In this document: one piece after another, positions 1 to 11,059 of the stretch
Layout of the letters: every line of letters starts with the position of its first letter
Numbering within the stretch: position 1 is the first letter of the stretch
Assembly: GCF_037042905.1 (NCBI RefSeq)
Contig: NC_087246.1
Span: 35,830,001-35,894,000 of the forward strand
Reading direction: 5' to 3'
Origin: Lytechinus pictus
Lineage: Eukaryota; Echinodermata; Echinoidea; Temnopleuroida; Toxopneustidae
DNA length: 64,000 nucleotides
Made by a program: the position numbers and the translations under genes
Notes under the pieces: generated by a model
The model's input: the letters and a program-made list of their open reading frames with translations, nothing else
Told to the model about the DNA's origin: nothing
Databases searched by the model: none

Positions 1-40
1 CCAGCCTGATTCAAGTACGGTGTTGTCACAACACCAACAC

Positions 41-518
41 TAACCCAGGGAGCTCCAGCCCGCTCAGCGGGCCGGAGCCCAGGGGCTTACCGTGTAATTC
101 ACCATACCCACGGTAGTAGCGTGAAGTATGGTCTAAATAATTATCCGGATAAATAGTTAAAACAGAAATTAAGCACTTACCACGATTATATGGATGAAGG
201 TCTAACGATTGGCAGCTTCCTGACATCGAGGTCTCAATCGGCCATTTTGTTTTGAATTCTGAAAGAGGAGAGCTACCGCGACAGAACTTTTCGTTTTTTT
301 AGGTTCCAGTCTGTGCCTCGAATCGATGTCAGGAAGCTGCCACTCGTTAGACCTTCATCCATATAATCGTGGTAAGTGCTTAATTTCTGTTTTAACTATT
401 TATTCGGATAATTATTTAATATTTAGACCATACTTCACGCTACTACCGTGGGTATGGTGAATTACACGGTAAGCCCCTGGGCTCCGGCCCGCGCAGCGGG
501 CCGGAGCTCCCTGGGTTA
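41..518. mobile_element. Foldback (long inverted repeat) element
   Basis: The left arm (about 41-235) and right arm (about 315-518) are near-perfect reverse complements, about 200 bp each, around an unpaired centre of about 80 bp. The outer termini read TAACCCAGGGAGCTCC and its complement. Both flanks carry CAC (38-40 and 519-521), a possible 3-bp target duplication. No transposase frame is present, so this is a non-autonomous element. Open frames across it are mirror images of the arms and not genes. Confidence 0.75.
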
Positions 519-1733
519 CACTCACACGTATTGCCAGGTTAGTATTAGTATACTGGGTTACACCAACACCAGATTTCAACACTGTACGTACTTGAATTTT
601 GAAAATCATCCAATGACTGTTGCCTTGCCATTGGTATCGCATACTCGTTCCCACTCACACGTATTGCGAGGTTAGTATTAGTCACTCACACAAGCTAATT
701 ACGAGGTTAGTTAGTATGTTATACTGTGCAGTGACTAGTGTTAAGTACTACTTTACTACTACTTACAGTACACGAATATACTAGCGTCGGACTGTACGCA
801 CACAGAAGCTGACTCCGGGATCTTTCGGAGGGGATCAATGGTTGCAGTTACCGATTATCTGCAAGTGCAAAGAAAATTCAACTGTAGATTGTAGGTCCTA
901 AATATACAGCTTATAAGTACTGTTCCAGATCACTAGATATTCTGGAATTTACTTATCTATATCCACTATCCAGTCCAAATTCTGCCAGATTCTTCAAGTT
1001 CAAAATTGAAGGAAGCAGACTACACAGACATGACAGGAGTCCGACGTCGCGACTAATTCTGCGCATCAGAATAGTATGGTATTTTTAAATAGGCACATTT
1101 GATGCTTGTATTTCCTTCTTCAATTTCTTCTAGTTATGTGACGGTAGGCCTATGACATATCTCGTACTTACTGTGAAAGGCCTTGCCAGCTGCAAAGGAT
1201 CGACGAGGGCGTTTCTGGAAATTCTGGTCTTGAACTACATTTTTTTTCTTGTTTTTCTTCTTTATTTTCTATATTAATCGACACATTTGCATCCCCAGGT
1301 GCATGCAGCCTCTCTATTCTACCCCATCTTTATTTTTGTTTTCCCCTTAGACTTAGTTTTAGTTCCTCTTTCCCTTCCCATTATTTTCCTTCTCTCTCGA
1401 TTTCTTTTCCCCTTATTGCTGGGGGATACCAAGGGTGACATGGATAGACAAGCAAACTTACTTGATCGACCCCCCCCCCCTTGGCCCCATTGGAAATTAT
1501 GCCAGTAGTCTTGTCTTGTCTTGGGTTAAGTCGGCATATGCAGACTTGCTGTACTCCGCCAACTTTATCAATTATCAATTCTCCAATGAACCAGTTTCTA
1601 ACGTTCTCAACACTGTGTATATTATGCCAGGATATTATGTTGACTGTCAAACAAATATCCAACAAACTATAGTTTCCAACATTGTGTCAATGTTAACTGT
1701 CCAATAAACTATTCCAATTACGCTGTCCACGTT
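519..1733. other. Non-coding stretch, no gene seen
   Basis: No conserved exon of the local gene family and no recognisable protein frame is seen. A short motif (cacacgtattgc-aggttagtattagt) occurs at about 522-545 and 655-680. A CT-rich tract covers about 1290-1410 and a C-run lies near 1471-1480. From about 1600 onward degenerate copies of the following minisatellite unit start to appear. Confidence 0.5.
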
Positions 1734-3195
1734 GTGCCATTGTCCGTTGTTCAACAACTCTCCATCAAACTAGTTTCCAACTTTGTCAACGTTGTGCCAT
1801 TGTCGACTGTCCAACAAATCTCCAAGAAAATAGTTTCCAACGTTGTTCCTTTGTCGGTTGTTCAGCAACTCTCCATCGAACTAGTTTCCGACGTAGTCAA
1901 CGCTGTGCCTTTGTTGGCTGTTCAACACCTATCCAATCAAACACGCGTTTCCAACGTTGTGACGTTGTTGGCTGTCCAACAAATCTCCAACACACTAGTT
2001 TCCAATGTTGTGCCATTGTCTGTTGTTCAACAACTTTCCAACGTTGCCAACGTTGTGTCATCGTCGACTATCCTACTGATCTCCAATCTACCAGTTTCCA
2101 ACGTTGTGCCAGTGTCAGTTGTTCAACGACTTTCCATCTAACTAGTTTCCAGCTTTATCAACGTTGTGTCATTGTATACTATCTAACTAATCTCCAATCT
2201 ACCAGTTTCCAACGTTGTGCCATCGTCGACTATCCAACAAATCTCCATCGAACTAGTTTCTAGCTTTGACAACGTTGTGCCATAGTTGGTTGTTCAACAA
2301 CTTTCCATCGAACTAGTTTCCAACGTTGCCAACCTTGTGTCATCGTTGACTATCCAACTAATCTCCAACCTACTAATTTCCATCGTTGTGCCATTGTCGA
2401 CTGTCCAACAACTCTCCAACTAACAAGTTTCCAACGTTGCCAACGTCGTGTCATTGTTGATTGTTCAACAACTTTCCAGCGAACTAGTTTCCAACGTTGC
2501 CAACGTTGTGTCTTTGCTGGCTGTCAACAACTATCCAATCAAACGTGTCTCCAACGTTGTGACATTGTCGACTGTCCAACAACTCTCCAACTTACTAGTC
2601 TCCAACGTTGTGCCATTGTCGACCGTCCAACAAATCTCCAACAAACTAGTTTCCAACTTTGTCAACGTTGTGCCATTGTCGGTTGTTCAACAACTTTCCA
2701 GCGAACTAGTTTCCAACGTTGCCAACGTTGTGTCTTTGCTGGCTGTCAACAACTATCCAATCAAACGTGTCTCCAACGTTGTGACATTGTCGACTGTCCA
2801 ACAACTCTCCAACTTACTAGTCTCCAACGTTGTGCCATTGTCGACCGTCCAACAAATCTCCAACAAACTAGTTTCCAACTTTGTCAACGTTGTGCCATTG
2901 TCGGTTGTTCAACAACTTTCCAGCGAACTAGTTTCCAACGTTGCCAACGTTGTGCCTTTGCTGGCTGTTCAACAACTATCCAATCAAACGTGTTTCCAAC
3001 GTTGTGACATTGTCGACTGTCCAACAACTCTCCGACTAACAAGTTTCCAACGTTGCCAACGTCGTGTCATTGTTGATTGTCCATCATCTTTCCATCAAAC
3101 TAGTTTCCAACGTCGATTCAACGTTAATCCATCAAGTTTTCCCAACGTCCAACGACTTTCAAGTTTCCAACGTGGAGCCAACGTTGGCTTGTTAC
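1734..3195 (+). repeat. Minisatellite with 222-bp higher-order period
   Basis: Degenerate units of roughly 55-75 bp are built on 'ccaacgttgtgccattgtcgac' and 'gtccaacaa-tctccaac-aactagttt', with the palindrome CAACGTTG recurring throughout. Between 2476 and about 2930 a higher-order unit repeats almost exactly: the marker ccagcgaacta falls at 2476, 2698 and 2920, spacing 222 bp each time. Because 222 is divisible by three, a 255-codon frame stays open (2448-3215), but its sequence is just the translated repeat. The array ends where homology to the 3' part of gene A begins, so it replaces A's exon 4. Confidence 0.9.
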
Positions 3196-3454
3196 CTGGG
3201 AGATATTTCGTTTGATATGTGAATAAAGAAGGCCAGAAAATTGTAAAAGAGAGAAAGAGAATTAAAATGCTGATAATTATGATGGAAATGCTAATTCTAT
3301 TCAAAAGTTTCAGTGAGTTCAACTATGTAAACCGAGAAGAGGAACAATCTATAAGAGGATCTTTTGCATGTGTGTCATAAATGCATTTGGACGAGATCAC
3401 AGTGTCAACAAAAGTACAAACAATGGCATAAGGGTATTTGAAGATATTACTTAC

Positions 3455-5478
3455 CTGTAGATGAACAGTCGACAACTTCAAGGCAAATTTTTTCCAAGAT
3501 TTCACAGGCATAAGCGCTATTCTGCTCTCCTTCCTCTACCAAACACACCATATTATTCTCAGCTCCATCAAACAATTCCTGTTCAGTAAGGGTAAGGCGT
3601 CCTCTTAGATCTTCTTCACACGTGTCAACCACCTGCCTGTATCTGTCACATAGGGCTTCGAACTGTGCAGTGCGATCAGTAGTTTGGGCTACAAATCAAG
3701 GAAATTATCAAATCATGATTTTTCGTTGAATTTACCAGTAACATAAATGAATAACCAGTGGAGCAATAAGCCCAAAAGAATTGAGGTGGCAAAATATGGC
3801 GTATCGGGAAAAAAAATTATACATATAAAAGCGAGCGTGCAAAAATGTCGTCATTTTTATTTTCAAAATCCTTTTTTTGTGATAATTTTGACATAACATT
3901 TAGAAAATAATATATTTCATCCTTCTCTCTTTCTTTCCTTTCCTTTTTGTCTTGTTCGTAAAACTTTTGAGGATGGCAAGCGCCCCCATGACCCCCCCCC
4001 CCCCCCCCGTCTGTGCGCCAGTGAGAATCAATATAGTACAAGACAAAAACAATCAGCTCTATTCTTACCAATGGTGAGGACAGAACATGGCAAAACTTCA
4101 ATCTCATTTATGGGTTCACAAATCTGGAATAGCCTTCCTGATGAAGTAAAACGGCTTAAATCTGTAATTCCTTCCGCAGAGCTCTTAAAAACATTTTCAT
4201 ACAAGAATATTCATGAGTTCCTCAATCATTTGTAAATATTGTATATATGTTTTAATTCATTTGTATGCAATTCTTGCTTTTACCCTATTGTGCTAGACCT
4301 ATTATTTTGTTTTATACACTAGTTATGTTATTTGTCGAAGAGCATGATTTGTTAACTTACTATTTAAACGTTCATGCTATCAATTATGATTATGTATATT
4401 GTAGGATAGGGTCTCCACGTCCACTAGCAGTACTTGCTATTTTTGTGGAGTCCTATTACCATTAAAGTTTATATGACAATTTACCCTGTATCAATGTATT
4501 TTGACATTATTTGGTAATAAATTCAGTTCAGTTCAGTAACAAATCTATGATTTATATTGTGCAATAATAATCTGCACCATCATGATAAAACCAAAATCAT
4601 TGCACCAAAATGAACAAATTGACAAGTTTGGTTGTGAAATGTGGGGAAAATATTAACATCCCCCAAACATAGATGTATCATATATAAAAGCGATTTCAAA
4701 ATGATGAACTATACCCAAGTGAGGAATATATCTGCAAATTTCGATTTTTCTCTATTAATTCTTAAATGAAAAAATGAAAAAAATATATACCTTTGGCTGC
4801 CATCGCAAAAACTGCAACGAGACACAAACAAACGCAAAAAGTTTTTACCTGTAGAAGGGAAAATAAATAAAATATTCAATTCATTTGCATACTCTAACAT
4901 CATAGTTTAAATAATCCAAGAATTAATTGAAATTTAGGTAAGACTGTCTTTTTGGAAACAACTTTAAGGATCTTTTCGGGTAAATTCCCTTGTTCATTAA
5001 AATTAGACTTTATTTCTTTACATAGATCTCGCAAGATAAATAACACCCCCCCCCCCTCAAAAAAAAGGAAAGGAATAAATAAATAAAATAAGTAATAAAA
5101 TAAAACAGGATGAAGAGTGATAATTAAATGGAATTAAAAAAATATAACATAAAATAATATAAAAATTGTAAAATTGAAGGAATTCAAAGATAATAAACCT
5201 AATGATTAAAATAGATGGAATTTAATAGCATATACCATTGGCGGACAAAAACATAAAGGTATACCCCGAATTGTGAGATCGTATATAAACCTCTGCTTTG
5301 GTATAATACATATATCTATTTCTATTTCACTGTAAACACTTTCAGAAAGAAATTAAGGCCCATGTCATCAAATTCGTTCTTTTTTTCTCATTATATCCAT
5401 AATATCAGATTTACACAGTTAGAACAGTCTCTGCTGGAATAATTTGAAAAATAATATTGGACTTACCGATTGAGCCAT
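3455..5478 (-). pseudogene. Gene A: six-Cys secreted peptide gene, exon 4 missing
   Basis: Three coding exons are intact: exon 1 5467-5478 (Met-Ala-Gln-Ser), exon 2 4791-4848 and exon 3 3455-3688. All have consensus GT/AG sites. Exon 2 encodes the hydrophobic signal-peptide core and exon 3 the six-cysteine domain, which is type 1 (Q42, L57, E61, G65, N69) with Arg54 and Tyr83. Exon 4, with the furin-type site, acidic tail and stop used by all other copies, is absent. Homology to intron 3 of gene B stops near 3208, directly against the minisatellite. If transcribed without splicing out intron 3, translation would stop two codons past exon 3 (Gly-Lys-stop), giving a protein without the tail. 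A LINE fragment sits in intron 2. Upstream there is a good TATA box, so the locus may still be transcribed. Confidence 0.8.
4021..4540 (+). mobile_element. LINE 3' fragment (5'-truncated)
   Basis: The frame 4023-4233 (stop 4231-4233) reads as the extreme C-terminus of a non-LTR retrotransposon reverse transcriptase, with the typical 'RTEHGKTS...GSQIWNSLP' pattern followed by a charged helix and a stop. A 3' UTR follows and ends in TAATAAATTCAGTTCAGTTCAG, a short-tandem tail of the kind seen in CR1/L2-like LINEs. Against gene B intron 2 the sequence is a clean insertion (B reads gccactgtaacaaacc). It lies antisense to gene A. Clade assignment is inference. Confidence 0.8.
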
Positions 5479-5565
5479 TTCAGGAGTTTTGCTGAGTCAA
5501 GAGCTTTGAAAAAAATATTTTTTTCGAATGCTGATGAGTGAGTGATTAATGACTGTATTTTCTCC

Positions 5566-5573
5566 CTTTTATA
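5566..5573 (-). promoter_or_regulatory. TATA box of gene A
   Basis: TATAAAAG on the minus strand lies about 90 nt upstream of the gene A start codon. It is in the same context (actataaaaggga) as the TATA boxes of the other family members. Confidence 0.75.
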
Positions 5574-5579
5574 GTATTT

Positions 5580-6240
5580 CAACATAATCAAAATTTAGGT
5601 AGGAAATGTTTGGCTTTTATGATTGCGAGATTACAATATGATATGATAATTATGACAGTTTAAGATTTGAACAAAGGGATATTTTACGTAATTTGCTTGT
5701 GAAAGGTAAAACTGTCATTACGAATTTCGTTTCTAAATATATGCGTAATTAATATCTGCACCATTAATATGAAGTTGACAGTTTGAAAGGTCAAAATAAA
5801 AATAAAATAAAATAAAACGAATGAACGACCAACTAATACGTTTGTATTGAGATCCAATGATTATCTTCCCCCCCCCCTACTATCTCCCTCAGTCTCACCT
5901 AAAGGGAATTGACACTGTCGATTAATAATGTTGTTTTTATTTACCTTTGAAAGTAAATGAAACAATGAGAGTCATTTGGCGACCGATCGCTTGTTTGAAG
6001 TTTTCATTTGGAAATACAGTGAATTAACTTGTGTTGTAGTCTAGTGTCAATCGTCATGACCATTGTGAAGAAATGGGGATACAACAGGAGGTCTCACGTC
6101 TTTCACAAAATTTAAAGAATTAAGGATGACTTAACGGATGGTGCGTCAGAGCCACAGTGAAGATAACCATTTTGGTTTTAATTTTGATTTATTTTTGGTT
6201 TATTTCATTTCTGTATCCATTTTTTTTTCAACATACAAAT
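5580..6240. other. Upstream region of gene A, homologous to the other pair spacers
   Basis: The family's shared upstream block is recognisable: a motif near gtaatttg-ttgtga, aaactgtcattacga, a C/CT tract at about 5866-5890, and the block ending ggatggtgcgtcagagcca near 6150. Similarity to the B/C, E/F and G/H spacers fades by about 6240. The expected plus-strand partner gene is not found. Confidence 0.55.
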
Positions 6241-6830
6241 CAGAGATACATAATTAAAGGGTGTTTCTTTTAAAAAAGGGTAACCGAAGTTCAAAGGTCA
6301 GTTATATCAGGAATACGTGATATATTATTGTGATATCTATTTTACATAACTGAGTAACTCATCAACTTTCATCGACACCTTGCTTGCGCCACAATTCGGA
6401 GCCAGTTCGGAGTTCCATTCTGCGCATGATCAGAAGAAGGTCATTTGTACTAAAGTGACGAGGTGGTTTGATATTTAATGAGATAAGCACCAACTTTGAT
6501 GTCTTGATTATTCATATATTCTTTTGAATTGGGTTTCCATTAGATAAAACTAAAAACAACAATGCGTCCATTAGCGACTGGTATTTCACAGTTGGCCAAA
6601 TACATTGATATAACAAACAAACAAACTAGAAAACCTATCTTATTACAGCTTGTGAACCAATTTGGTCCATTGTCTTGATAAAAATGGTACTGATGCCAGG
6701 AGCGTAAACATTTCCCCCATTGTGCTAAAATAGCAATTAAAAAAAGAACATAAAAATAAAGATGAAATCGGAGGGTCTAATTTTTACTCCTAGAGGATAG
6801 GAGATAGGACTTGTATTGCATATCTGACCA

Positions 6831-7105
6831 GGGCACCGTCTTACAAAGTGTTACGATTGATCCGGTCACTTTCACGTATATGGAAATCCATCATTGTCAT
6901 AATTTTTTCTTTAGGAAATTTGCTAATTGGTCCTTTGAAAACAAAAAGAAGCATACTGAATTGTCAAGAAAACAGTGGAGGTAAGAAAATATGCATCATA
7001 TCTAGAAAATATTTTGAACAAACATGTATGTTAGATGTTGACGTTGCTGGCTTTCCATAGTTGTGGTTGATTGGATCAATCGTAACTCTTTGTAAGACGG
7101 GGCCC
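6831..7105. mobile_element. Short TIR element (MITE), 275 bp
   Basis: The left end GGGCACCGTCTTACAAAG continues to gttacgattgatcc, and the right end is its near-exact complement (ggatcaatcgtaactctttgtaagacggggccc). The inverted termini are about 33 bp long. The 70-codon frame inside it is not conserved evidence of a gene. Confidence 0.8.
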
Positions 7106-7599
7106 AGGAAAAAACGGTATGCCGACCGTCTCATTTCGAAAATAAATCATCTCGTGACGAGATGTTTTTTATCACGTGAAACGTTGAATAGCCCTAATAC
7201 TTCAGCTAGTCACATAATTCCAAAAGTTAAGTGATAATTCTTTTGCATTTAGCAAAGGAAGTTCAGTGATTACCCTTCCTAGAATCAGTGTCAAATGGCA
7301 AATTACACTTTTGTCAATCAGCTATATCGATTCAAAAATCTTGGGAATGGATTGGGTCGAATGAATGTATTTTGCCTTCATGTTGTAATTATGCTCATGC
7401 CACATAATTGTAAGCAATTTGGTCAGTATACTGACTTGGATACTTTCATCACTTCAGTGGACAGTGAAAAATAATATATTGAGACAAATGTTCGACTCTT
7501 TAATACATTTTGTCTGCTGGCTGTTAAAGTTTGGATTTCATTTCATTTGGACATGAAAGTAGAGCACAGGACAGAGAAGGTAAAATTTATTTCCTGCTC

Positions 7600-8650
7600 T
7601 GCGTATAATTTCGGGTTTCTAGTTTTAAAATGGTACAGGTAATGTTAATTCAGCTCTAACTTTGCAGAATAAAAAAAAATGAAAGAAATAACACCATATG
7701 ATTATTCAAGACAAACTGTGCTGTCTTGCTCATAGTATTCCTGAACCAGGCAAATGGCAAGCCACACGTTTGATCTTAACAGTAAGAGAATAATAGAATA
7801 ATTAATGGTATCGAAAGTTCCTGAAAATAAAATGATATTTCGTGTCGGACTGCAGCTTTAAAGATAAAATGGGGCCAAATTTAAGGGGAAAAAAGTATTC
7901 AATAAAACCAGAATCGTTAAAAAACCCATAGCGAGTGTATATACGTTGTATTTTTTTTTTTTTACTGAATGGACGCTTCAAAAAGATCTGCTTCACTAAT
8001 ATGGAGATCATTTTTTGTTAAATAAACCGAAATTGCCAAGGAATGTTAAATACTTAGAACAGTCTAAAATTTTGAATAGCACAACCAGGGGCGGATCCAG
8101 GATTTTCCAAAAGGGGAAGCACATTTCCCGAGGACAAGCAAAAAACAAAAAGGTTTTTTACCAATGAATAAGGACATTTCATCCACGAAAAAAATTTGAC
8201 AAGCAAAAAAAATACAAAAAAAAAACGGGGGCACACTTTATTTTAACGGCATTTTTACATTACAAATTTTAATTGTGACTCTTAAAAGGGGGGGGCACGG
8301 GCCGGCTGTGCCCCCCCCCTGGGTCCGCCAGTGAGCATAATATTTGACTGATCCCATTTTGTCTGCGTATTCTTCACATCGTTTTGTAAATCATTACTTA
8401 CTTTGAAGATAAAATTTTCATTTTTTTTATTAAGAGAACCGCGTATGGGCCATTCTGGCAGTCTGTGTTTCTTTAAGAAGTATGTATATCTTTATCTACA
8501 TGAACACATAGTATTAATAACAAACATGATAGTTAGCCAAAACAGAATTGGGCGAAAACTAATGTTAAATCGATTTTAAACCAGATTTTGATGAGATTTT
8601 CAGCGCTATGCTTGTTTTTTTCTCTTTCTTTATAGTATAGGCGATTGGTT
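7600..8650. other. Diverged copy of the tail-to-tail spacer
   Basis: Stretches match the D-E and H-I spacers in order: 'aaaatggtacaggtaa', 'acaaactgtgctgtcttgct', 'cctgaacca', 'taaaccgaaattgc' and 'gcgaaaacta-tgttaaatcgat' (compare 23850-24720 and 51930-52870). This places 7600-12000 as the remains of a spacer that once lay between a plus-strand gene's tail and gene B's tail. The 8087-8331 element is inserted in it. Confidence 0.6.
8087..8331. mobile_element. Small 'gcggatcc' inverted-repeat element
   Basis: It begins aggggcggatccagg and ends cctgggtccgccagt, imperfect inverted termini of about 15 bp enclosing purine- and C-run-rich sequence. Its ends resemble those of the element in intron 2 of the family genes. 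Confidence 0.55.
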
Positions 8651-8889
8651 ACCCCAAAAAGGCACTTTTGCTCAGAAAATGATTAAAGCATAAAACTTGG
8701 CCAATCATTCTTCACCTCATATTGATTATTTTCAGGAGTGGTGCCAAAATATTCAACACTTTCATTAGCAACGAATGCTAGGTAAGGGCAGATACCACCC
8801 CTATTGCTGAGTAAACAATTCTACAATATTTTTTAGAGGGGGCCCACACACTTCAAGCATTTGATTTTTAGTGGATCCCTCCATTTCTT

Positions 8890-9085
8890 CAGATCTTTAT
8901 AATGTGAATATTACTTTGCTTTTATATAATAATTTGTTTTATTTATGAACAATATTATAATACATTGTACCTACCTCAATTTGTATTGTTATAAGTTTCA
9001 TTTGCAAATGTCATTGGAATTATTTACGACCATTTTTTTATTCTGTTGAAAATGAAATAAAGCAAATTTAAATTTAAAATCCATT
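8890..9085 (+). mobile_element. Possible LINE 3' tail
   Basis: AT-rich sequence ends in gaaatgaaataaagcaaatttaaatttaaa, resembling a LINE 3' UTR with a short repeat tail. There is no coding remnant, so the call rests on the tail alone. Confidence 0.3.
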
Positions 9086-9229
9086 TGTTGCCACCCCTTG
9101 TGAATGGTGCTATTTTTGATTAATTATTCGTCTTTTCAAAGACAGCACAACCGTTATATTGAATGGCGTTATACAGACAAGACTGCCAGATGCGTTCCAC
9201 TTGTCTCTTTGAGTTCTTGGTGGTGACTT

Positions 9230-9550
9230 TTTCTTTCATCAGTAGGCCCTATCTTATTGTATATTTCACTTGAAGTATGGTGTGTGCTAACTTCCATGAG
9301 CACTGGCTAAAAAATGGGGAAGTACTTTAATCCGCAATGAGTTTTCTTGACTTTTTGGCCATAGTATGTGGTAACCATGGCAACACAATTTCTGACAAAT
9401 GCGAAGAGTGTGCCTTTCATCTCTTTCGCTCTAGACATTATGTGTGTACCAAATTTAACGGGCATAGAAGGAAGACGTAGTTCAATCCGCAAGATGTTTA
9501 CAGATTAATTGTAATATGCTGTTACCATGGCAACGCAGTTTGAAAAGTAA
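9230..9550. repeat. Two diverged copies of the CCATGGCAAC repeat
   Basis: Two units about 150 bp apart each carry a GTNACCATGGCAAC core (9371-9384 and 9521-9534), flanked by 'accaaattt', 'ttcaatccgcaagat' and 'caatttctgac'. They match the eight-unit array inside the gene F intron element (36980-38400). The core matches the RFX X-box consensus. Confidence 0.65.
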
Positions 9551-10189
9551 TTTTTATAGGAGATTTGAAGTTTTAAATGTTTAATTGCATCATAATCATT
9601 TAATATCATTGGCCCATAGGCATCCTATGTTCTGGTTGCTGATGAAAATACGTTTCCTAACAGCCGCTGCTTTTCTAATTAGAGTTCATTTTCGGCACCA
9701 CAGTTGATGATGTTCGGAATGTTATTTTGATCATGTGTGACAGTTTCATGCTTTTATCACAATCTGAACATTTTTTTCATCAATCTCCTAGACTATTAGA
9801 ATTAACTTGAGAGTGGAAATTTACTAAAATTGCACTCAAGAGGTAACTGCAGTTTATGAATCAATTATTAAAAAGGAATCGAAATCATTTTATAAAGTAT
9901 TATAAACAGAACAAAATTAATTCATTTGGATGATTGATTCAAAGACATGATCGTAAATATACATAGATATATAGAAAATCAAAAATTTGGAATTGAAAGA
10001 AAAAAAGGGGCAAATTTTTTTTCAGAAACAAAATAATAATTGCTTACTGTTATTTTTTGCCACAGACACTACTGAAAGCCATTTAACGTTGTATATATAT
10101 ATTATTGTTATATATAAGAAGAATCGTAAGACCAATAACATTCATTTATTTAGTTATTTCCTCTTTAAGGATATTCATAGCATAGAATG

Positions 10190-11035
10190 ATTAAGAATAT
10201 TCCAGAATGTCTCAGTAAAGCTTTGTTAGACATGAGTAATCTTTGAGTAATCTTTGTTATTTCTGGAATGTCCAAAGACAATAGACAATAGACTGCTGGT
10301 GGCAGTGAAAATGACAATAGGATTAGCTATGTTGTTGACATTGTTAATTTCACTTAGGTCATTCAAGAGTCTTATAAAATTAGACTGCTCTAGAAATTGG
10401 CAGAATGTTCTTTTGTAGACAATACTAGAAGCTTCAAGAATAGTGAATACTAGAAGCTTCCAGAATAGTGAATAATTTATATATAAGCTGGCAGTTTCTT
10501 CAAGGAGATCACATCATATCAGATCAGAACTCAGAGTTTCACACCAGACTTTATGTCAGAGCATAGTTTATTTCCAACTGGAATATAACATTTTCTTCTG
10601 TGGAATTACTTGCACGCCATCAATGAACTGTTTGCAGTTACTTTGAGAGAGGAATTCTCAGTTCTCATCGAGATCATCAACCTGTTTCAATGAACGCTTT
10701 TCAACCCATGGATTGCTGAAATTGACTGTTAATCATCATCAACATCGTCTTCACAGACATTTCAACTCGTTACAGTGACTTTTGTTATTCATCGTGCTTT
10801 AACATCAATTTCATCATCGCCATCATTGTGAACTGTAATTTAAGGAATCTTCGCCAACCAACTTGGATTTTATTTGGATATACTATCATAACTTTGGATT
10901 GCAAATCTGACACTTCAAGAGATGTAAGATCAATATTTATTTATATTTTGTTAGTTAAAGATTGTTATATTTCCTGTATTAGATAAAACAAAAAGGAAAT
11001 CAAATTTAAAACTAAATTTTCATTGTTATTTGTTG
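10190..11035 (+). mobile_element. About 0.85 kb insertion with a heat-shock-type promoter
   Basis: Relative to the D-E spacer (around 28080-28095) this block is extra. The short sequence atcgtaa occurs near both edges (about 10123 and 11040), a possible target duplication. It holds a heat-shock-element cluster and a TATA box (separate entry) followed by about 500 bp of sequence without a credible frame. A possible donor is atg-gtaag-like sequence near 10920 with ttgttgcag near 11030. It may be a solo LTR or the 5' part of a transposon; I cannot decide. Confidence 0.4.
10403..10487 (+). promoter_or_regulatory. Heat-shock-element cluster plus TATA box
   Basis: GAAtgTTC lies at 10403-10410. Two perfect three-unit heat shock elements follow: GAAgcTTCaaGAA at 10428-10440 and GAAgcTTCcaGAA at 10453-10465. 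TATATATAAG follows at about 10478-10487. Weaker TTC/GAA pairs lie upstream (about 10199-10270). The order and spacing are those of an HSF-driven core promoter, but no heat-shock coding sequence follows. Confidence 0.65.
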
Positions 11036-11059
11036 CAGTATCGTAACATAATATACTTT

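Noticed and set aside
1734-2141. 135-residue open frame
   Set aside because: Same minisatellite, same explanation.
2448-3215. 255-residue open frame
   Set aside because: It is the translation of a minisatellite whose period is divisible by three; there is no start context, splice structure or protein-like composition.
10403-11035. Promoter of an hsp70-type gene
   Set aside because: No chaperone-like coding sequence follows; the block is an insertion in a spacer.
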